A stretch of DNA of 41,354 nucleotides from Helochares maculicollis (Eukaryota; Arthropoda; Insecta; Coleoptera; Hydrophilidae), in contig JAWQRO010000364.1 of assembly GCA_033557835.1 (NCBI GenBank), forward strand, positions 1 to 41,354, in the 5' to 3' direction. A program made the position numbers and the translations under genes. Shown piece by piece: positions 36,776-41,354 of the stretch (position 1 is the first letter of the stretch; the number at the start of each line of letters is the position of its first letter). A model generated the notes under the pieces. It worked only from the letters and a program-made list of their open reading frames with translations, searched no databases and was not told the origin of the DNA.

Positions 36776-37819
36776 ATGAGTGACAATTATTTGGAGCAAC
36801 GATGTAGTATCAAGTTTTGCTTCAGACTTGGACACAACGCAACCGAAACATTTGCAAAACTGCAGTAAGCCTGCAGAGATAGTGTTTCATCAAGGGCCTA
36901 CGTTTTTCAGTAGTTTAATGCATTTTCAGCAGGAAGAGAGTCAATTGAAGATAAACCTCGCAGCGGAAGACCCTCAGTTTTAAAAATCGCTGAAATTGTT
37001 AGAGTCTGGGATGTTATGCGTTCAAATTGTCGCTTGACAGTCAGAATGAATGGGAAAGAGTTGAATTTGAATCACATCACCGTTCATCAGATTTTGACCA
37101 ATGAATTGGAGATGAGAAAGATCTGCGCCAAAATGGCTCCGAACAACCTTTCTCAGGACCAAAAGAACAACAGGAGGACAAGGTGCATAGACTTACTGGA
37201 ATCAATTAGGAATGATCCTCGTTTTTAGGAACATGTCATTATTGGTGATGAGTTTTGGGTGTTTAAAAACGACCCGGAATCTAAGCGCCAGAGCACGAAA
37301 TGGCACATTTCAATATCTCCAAGACCAAAAAAGCAAGAATGAGCAAGTCAAAGGTTAAAAGCGTGAGGATTTGTTTTTTTTGATAGCCAGGGAATTGTGC
37401 ACAAAGAGTTTGTGCTTCAACGCCAAACGGTTAATCAACACTTTTACCGAGAGGTTCTTGAAAACCTTCGGAAAAGGGTCATGCCTGTGAGACCAAACAT
37501 CAAAACCCGATGGGTGTTGCATCATGACAATGCACCTTGTCACACAGCAATTTCAGTGAACCATTTTTTGGCCAGTAAGAACATTACTGTTGCTTATCAG
37601 CCTCCTTATTCGTCCGACTTGAGTCCTTGTGACTTTTTCCTCTTTCTGAAATTGCAGAATCACCTCAAAGGATATTTTGGGACACTGGAAAACTTTCAAA
37701 CGGCTGTAGCCGACCAGCTGAAGGCTATTCCAATACCCGCGTTCCACCAGTGCTATGAGGAGTGGAAGAAACGTCTCCAGCTCTGTGTGACTTCAAAAGG
37801 ATACAATATTGAATTGTAA
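36776..37819 (+). pseudogene. mariner transposase relic (copy D)
   Basis: The ATG at 36776 (MSDNYLEQRCSIKFC) and the TAA at 37817-37819 (…KGYNIEL) are in the same frame, 347 codons apart, the typical mariner length. The N-terminal helix-turn-helix domain and a GRPS linker (about 36970) are readable. Premature stops are TAA 36866-36868, TAG 36911-36913 and TAG 37226-37228. Between about 37326 and 37381 the frame is displaced: one A appears lost from a run before 37331 and one T gained in the T-run ending at 37381, which creates two more apparent stops (37340, 37364). All three catalytic Asp codons remain: IGDEFW (37247-37249), HHDNAPCH (37526-37528) and SPCDFF (37631-37633), the last pair 35 codons apart. 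The final 140 codons are wholly open. Confidence 0.92.
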
Positions 37820-37848
37820 GTTTATTAGAATAAACAAATTAAAAAAAA

Positions 37849-37877
37849 CAGTCTCATTATTTAATTTACACTCCTCG
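37849..37877 (-). repeat. mariner D right terminal inverted repeat
   Basis: Reverse complement begins cgaggagtgtaaattaaata. It lies 29 bp after the transposase stop. An AATAAA signal sits between them at 37829-37834. Confidence 0.88.
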
Positions 37878-37886
37878 TGTATGTAT

Positions 37887-37924
37887 AGTTAAACAAGATT
37901 GAGCCGGGTAAGTACTTGGATGGG
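37887..37924 (+). ncRNA. 5S rRNA-derived fragment at the LINE 5' end
   Basis: Reads agttaaacaa...gagccgggta and then agtacttggatggg, which corresponds to roughly nucleotides 50-90 of animal 5S rRNA (the internal promoter region with A box, intermediate element and most of the C box). The last 14 bases look identical to the eukaryotic 5S consensus. The rest of 5S is absent on both sides, so it is not a gene. It is in the same orientation as the LINE coding relic and leads straight into it. I infer that it is the 5' head of the retroelement, possibly borrowed for RNA polymerase III transcription, or a chimeric cDNA junction. Confidence 0.65.
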
Positions 37925-38715
37925 TTCAAAATGGCACAACAAAACACAAGAAATCCGACTTTATAGCCCTTGAAAACCCTGTCTTCGGCAATGGTAACAT
38001 CCGGTATCCCTACAGGACGGCAGCGGGTGCTAAGAATCCGCACAGACAAAATCGCTATCAACTGGAAATACTGAATTAGAGCCAGTTAGAATCAAAGTAA
38101 ATTAAGAGAACTAAAAGAAGCTAATAAAATCAAATAGGATATCATAGGACTAAGCAAAAAATAGGAGAAATTAAATCCTTAAGACCTTGAGTTAGACTAT
38201 GTATTCTATCACAGAGACAATGGACTAGTTTTACCGATTTTTTTATAAACATGCACCGGGTTCAATTCTATGCACCACCAAACACTTTCCCGAAGAAGTT
38301 GGAAATTCTATGAGCAGGTAAATGAAGCTCTAGGTAAAGCTGCCAATTAAATACTTAATGGGAAATTTCAATCCTAAAGCAAAAAATTACAGGTAACCAT
38401 TGCAGATAACTACTGTATAGATAAAAAATGAACGAGGTGAACGTCTACTGCAATTTGCTGATGTTCAGAACGTAAACACGAACTGGTATTATTTATATAT
38501 AAATAAAAATGTTGAAAATTTGGCTAATTTGGAACTCCTGCCATAATAAAAATAATGCCAATAGACCATGCTGGGTTAAAGAACGTTTTGTAGGAAAAAA
38601 GAACATAAACAATCTTTAAAGTCAAATTTTACCGAGATGCATTGCAAAAGACAGCACGTTAGCTTGCGAGAATTTCACTTTATCTGACCATCTTCCGCCG
38701 CAAGAAAGTGAAAAT
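37925..38715 (+). pseudogene. RTE-like LINE, endonuclease domain relic
   Basis: Apurinic-type endonuclease part of a non-LTR retrotransposon polyprotein, which would nick target DNA for reverse transcription. Readable islands in changing frames: KIAINWKY near 38047-38070 (family: a TWNVRTL-type start), LKEANKIK then DIIGLS near 38107-38150, DYVFYHRDNG near 38194-38225, FYEQVNEALGKA near 38308-38345 followed by a degraded GDFN motif, NERGERLLQFAD near 38427-38462, IDHAG near 38562-38576, and an SDH active-site-like triplet near 38683. The order and spacing agree with RTE-clade elements. Many stops and frameshifts show it is long dead. Clade is tentative; LINE endonuclease origin is fairly sure. 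Confidence 0.75.
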
Positions 38716-39639
38716 TAGTCAGTACAAAATTGCAATAATACGTCTTTGTCAATAACAAGTTACATTTAGTTTACCTTTTTATTTTTAAACCTAAAGCGAC
38801 TTTAATTCAACGCACAATTTGTGACTCGGCTTAACAGATAAAGACAGAAAGGGCAAATGATTTTCGAGAAACTGGAAACGCAAAAAACTTCAAATAATCA
38901 TATGAAGAATGCTAAATTGTTAAATATCATATTAAGTAATTTTTAAAATACTTATAAATTCATATAAGCAGGCTTTGAATTTAACATATCGAATCAAATA
39001 AAACCGCTAGTAAACAAAAGAGCTTCTCTTGCCTCTGTGGTTGTTATTTATTGCGCTGGATTTTTTGTAGGTTTAAGAGTAGCCTAGTATGCGCTTTCAT
39101 TTATATGATTTTAGCCACTATAAAAGGAACGTTTCATTTATATTTCGTATTTAATAGGTTCAGGTGATTTACATTTTAACAAAAACTTCTTTTTTTGAAT
39201 AAAGCTTATACATTCCTAATTTAGCCAAATTGCATAATTAAAAATAATTAATAAAGTACATCTAAATTTAAACATTAGTTAAAAATTGAGTACACATGTG
39301 CTCCTTGTTTTTCCTCTTCGGTTGAAATTTAATAGACTATTAATTTTTTTCGCTTGTCTATATTCCTTTTCAACAACGTTTTTTTATTATTACTTCATCT
39401 GTTCGACTCCAGCTGTATTAAGCGTGAACAAGGAGGGAATGCTTTGAAATAGCAATAAAATTCGTCTGTCTTCGATCAACGACGTCATAGGAAATTTCGC
39501 CAATGGCTCTTAACATGTACATGCAATTAATATCTCGGTTACTAATTATGCTCCAGCATGCAAACAAAAACCTATCGCTTATTATTTCTTATATCTACCA
39601 CCTCTTTAAGTTTCATAACTTAATTCTCAAACAGACTGT
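38716..39639. other. gene-free AT-rich sequence between two LINE parts
   Basis: No LINE similarity can be read here although it lies between the endonuclease and reverse transcriptase remnants. It is as AT-rich as the general background. Either later DNA was inserted here or the two LINE parts are separate insertions. Confidence 0.4.
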
Positions 39640-40164
39640 ATATATCTAGAAGCGATACACTCAAAAATGTATCTATACTTAATAGATTTAATATAGGTAG
39701 TGCCAGGGCTAAAATCAAGATAAATACGAGATTGGCAATAAAAATTCTTATAAGAACACCAAAAACATCACTGGTCATCAAAAGCCTGGCAGATAATGTA
39801 GAATGATTCCAAGAAATGTTGCACATCAAATTAAATGGGTTAACAATTCACACCTAACACTTCACATAGATCATACAAGAAACTGCAGTAGAGGTAGAAT
39901 ATAGGACTAAACCACATACAACTTACAAACTATCAGATAAATCTAGGAATTTGATGAAGTAACGAAGAATAGCAGAGAACAATTCTGATGTAATGAGCCG
40001 TATTGAATACGTGACGTTGTGCATAACCATCAGAAACATGAAAATAGATTTTCAAAGATATATTAACAATCTTGTATAAGATGCAATGAAAAGTAGAAAG
40101 AGATACAAAGAAACCCAACAATAATTAATTAAAAGACGCAAAGAAATTATGGCACCGATCGACG
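39640..40164 (+). pseudogene. possible LINE linker between endonuclease and RT
   Basis: Lys/Arg/Ile-rich broken plus-strand frames (for example ARAKIKINTRLAIKIL near 39700, DNVE..FQEMLHIKLNG near 39795) resemble the basic linker region of RTE-type proteins and precede the RT fragment directly. There is no diagnostic motif, so this is a guess from position and composition. Confidence 0.3.
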
Positions 40165-40460
40165 ACACTTGTATTCTCCAGAAGTACCAACTACTGAAGT
40201 AGAAATGGCTCTAGAAGAATTGAAAAATGGGAGAGCAACTAGACCTGATAGAATAAGAGCTGATCTACTCAAGCTACTCAAATTAACACGCAATCAAACG
40301 CTTGCTTGCCTAGCAAAGATACTGATTATGTTGGATAAAGGAAGTTTTGAAAACATTGGAACAAAGGTACAATAATCTTATACGTAAGAAAGGTAGTTTA
40401 GAAATCATCAGAAACTATCGACCAGTAAGCTTGATATCATTAATATGGAAAGTATTCTAA
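40165..40460 (+). pseudogene. RTE-like LINE, reverse transcriptase N-terminal fragment
   Basis: The stretch at 40165-40370 reads PEVPTTEVEMALEELKNG, then RATRPDRIRADLLKLL, equivalent to the conserved start of LINE reverse transcriptases (family form: EVxxAlxxLKNGKAxGPDxIxxELLK). After a frameshift, IRKKG and then IIRNYRPVSLISLIWKVF follow (about 40380-40458), the next RT motif. The catalytic FADD box and everything downstream are absent, so the fragment stops in the fingers part of the RT. Same strand and order as the endonuclease relic at 37925-38715, so probably one element with about 0.9 kb between the parts. Confidence 0.78.
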
Positions 40461-41354
40461 AAAGCTCAGTTTGAGATTTGGACAGCTTATCATTAAGCGT
40501 TGTTTTAAGATTCGTTCAAAAGTTTTGAGAACACAGGAAGTCAAGGATATAGGTATCTGCGAACCACATTGAAATGGTATTTTTGCGGCTTCAGAACTGG
40601 AACTATAAGATATAGTTTTCAGTTAGTATATTTTATGAGATGATAAAATCTCATTAAATTTTTTAATGGTAGGGTTTTAGAGCATTTCGGTAGCTTACTT
40701 TGCACCTTTTAACGAATTGAACTTTCACATTACATGTTATTTCACATTTATATTCTTTGAATATAGGAATAATTTCGCATGCCACAAAAGATCAAAAAGA
40801 CATATCTATAGTTGTAATTTTTCTATAAATTTATCAGCTCTTTTACCAAAATTATATGGATTTGATTTAACCTAATTCATACCGTTTATTTTATTTGTGT
40901 TCTGCAAATATCATTTATAGGAATAAAATCTAAACTCACACGTTTAGCATTCCGAATAGTTAACTTTGTAATAGCAACTAATTTTCCTGTAGCATATAAA
41001 GTTCTCAGCAGTAGAATTATTTTTATAATCAGTGAGAGCAATTTGCGTGTTTGTAATTGCTAAGGTGGATTAATTATTCCACCAACAATTAATTTTTCTT
41101 AATTTTTTTCTGTGGAGGTAAATATTGCTCTGTTATATCATTAGGTGTTTTCACAAAGTCTTTATCAAGCGTTTTTAGGTCTTAAAATCATAACTAAAAC
41201 ATTTGAGCTGGTTCAAAGTGGATGTGGTGTTAATAAGTACCATACGTATTGCTCAAGAAGACGCGTGTTGTCCTGGCGAAAGTTCCCCCCCCTACATACC
41301 ATAACATCAAAAAATAGTAAACATATCAGATATATTCTCTGTATGGCTCAACAT
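40461..41354. other. gene-free AT-rich sequence to the window end
   Basis: No continuation of the RT can be read beyond about 40460-40500. An eight-base C run lies at 41285-41292. Nothing else recognisable. Confidence 0.45.

Larger units (their letters stand above)
36594..37877 (+). mobile_element. mariner element D, different lineage, inactive
   Basis: A 1284-bp full-length mariner with 29-bp TIRs (23 matches; shared core taaattaaataatga, then actg). TA is at 36592-36593 on the left; the right copy appears as TG (37878-37879). The transposase is on the plus strand and has the DD34D spacing. It differs from A-C in its HHDNAPCHTA and PPYSSDLSPCDFFLF motifs and unrelated TIRs, so it represents a separate invasion. 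It is inactive because of premature stops. Confidence 0.93.

Noticed and set aside
36780..36983. 67-codon plus-strand ORF starting MTIIWSND
   Set aside because: Out of frame with the mariner D transposase, which starts four bases earlier at 36776.
37887..37924. Functional 5S rRNA gene
   Set aside because: Only about a third of 5S is present, with neither end nor the closing stem, and no terminator T-run follows.
37861..38061. 66-codon minus-strand ORF
   Set aside because: Antisense to the 5S-like segment and LINE 5' end; shadow frame.
1..41354. CRISPR array, prophage or bacterial operon
   Set aside because: No regularly spaced palindromic repeats, ribosome-binding sites or dense coding; composition and elements are eukaryotic.

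Overview
The window looks like nuclear DNA of an arthropod, most likely an insect. It is strongly AT-rich (roughly two thirds A+T by eye) and dominated by long stretches with no convincing open reading frame. Every clearly coding-derived segment is a decayed eukaryotic transposable element: four mariner DNA transposons and one non-LTR retrotransposon. I see no operons, tRNAs, CRISPR arrays, prokaryotic signals or intact host gene. The best reading is a long intron or intergenic desert. I cannot name the species or the neighbouring gene.

Layout. 1-1690 is gene-free. 1691-2961 is mariner A (minus strand), full length with both terminal inverted repeats (TIRs) and TA duplications, but its transposase is broken. 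2964-6073 is gene-free apart from a hairpin-rich block at about 3300-3560. 6074-7316 is mariner B (minus), a Mos1/mauritiana-type element with both TIRs and TA duplications. 7319-14003 is gene-free, with a GC-rich island near 8404-8450 and an unclassified repeat-like block at 11220-11570. 14006-15723 is mariner C (minus), a relative of B in the same orientation. A 452-bp foreign insertion (15079-15530) split its first exon-less coding region, leaving an 8-9 bp target duplication, and the insertion begins with seven tandem 26-29 bp units.

15726-36520 is about 21 kb without a recognisable gene. It contains one uncharacterised minus-strand ORF (19676-20008), a few hairpins, an unclassified LTR-like block (25319-25630), a CpG/GC-rich island (27170-27260), a (TA)20 microsatellite (30315-30354), a possible 46-bp micro-exon (34003-34048) and a GC-rich patch (36236-36292). 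At 36521-36593 a TA/TATG microsatellite is interrupted by mariner D (36594-37877, plus strand), from a different lineage. Ten bases after mariner D is a 38-nt piece of 5S rRNA-like sequence. It leads directly into the 5' end of a decayed RTE-like LINE (endonuclease domain about 37940-38715). After about 0.9 kb of unrelated sequence, the N-terminal part of a reverse transcriptase follows (best at 40165-40460). The rest to 41354 is gene-free.

Nothing here appears able to make a functional protein. All four transposases carry stops or frameshifts, and two have lost a catalytic Asp. The most informative items are the nested insertion in mariner C, the 5S-derived head of the LINE, and the small GC-rich or spliceable islands that could be host regulatory or exonic sequence. 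I did not find a convincing new biological system.
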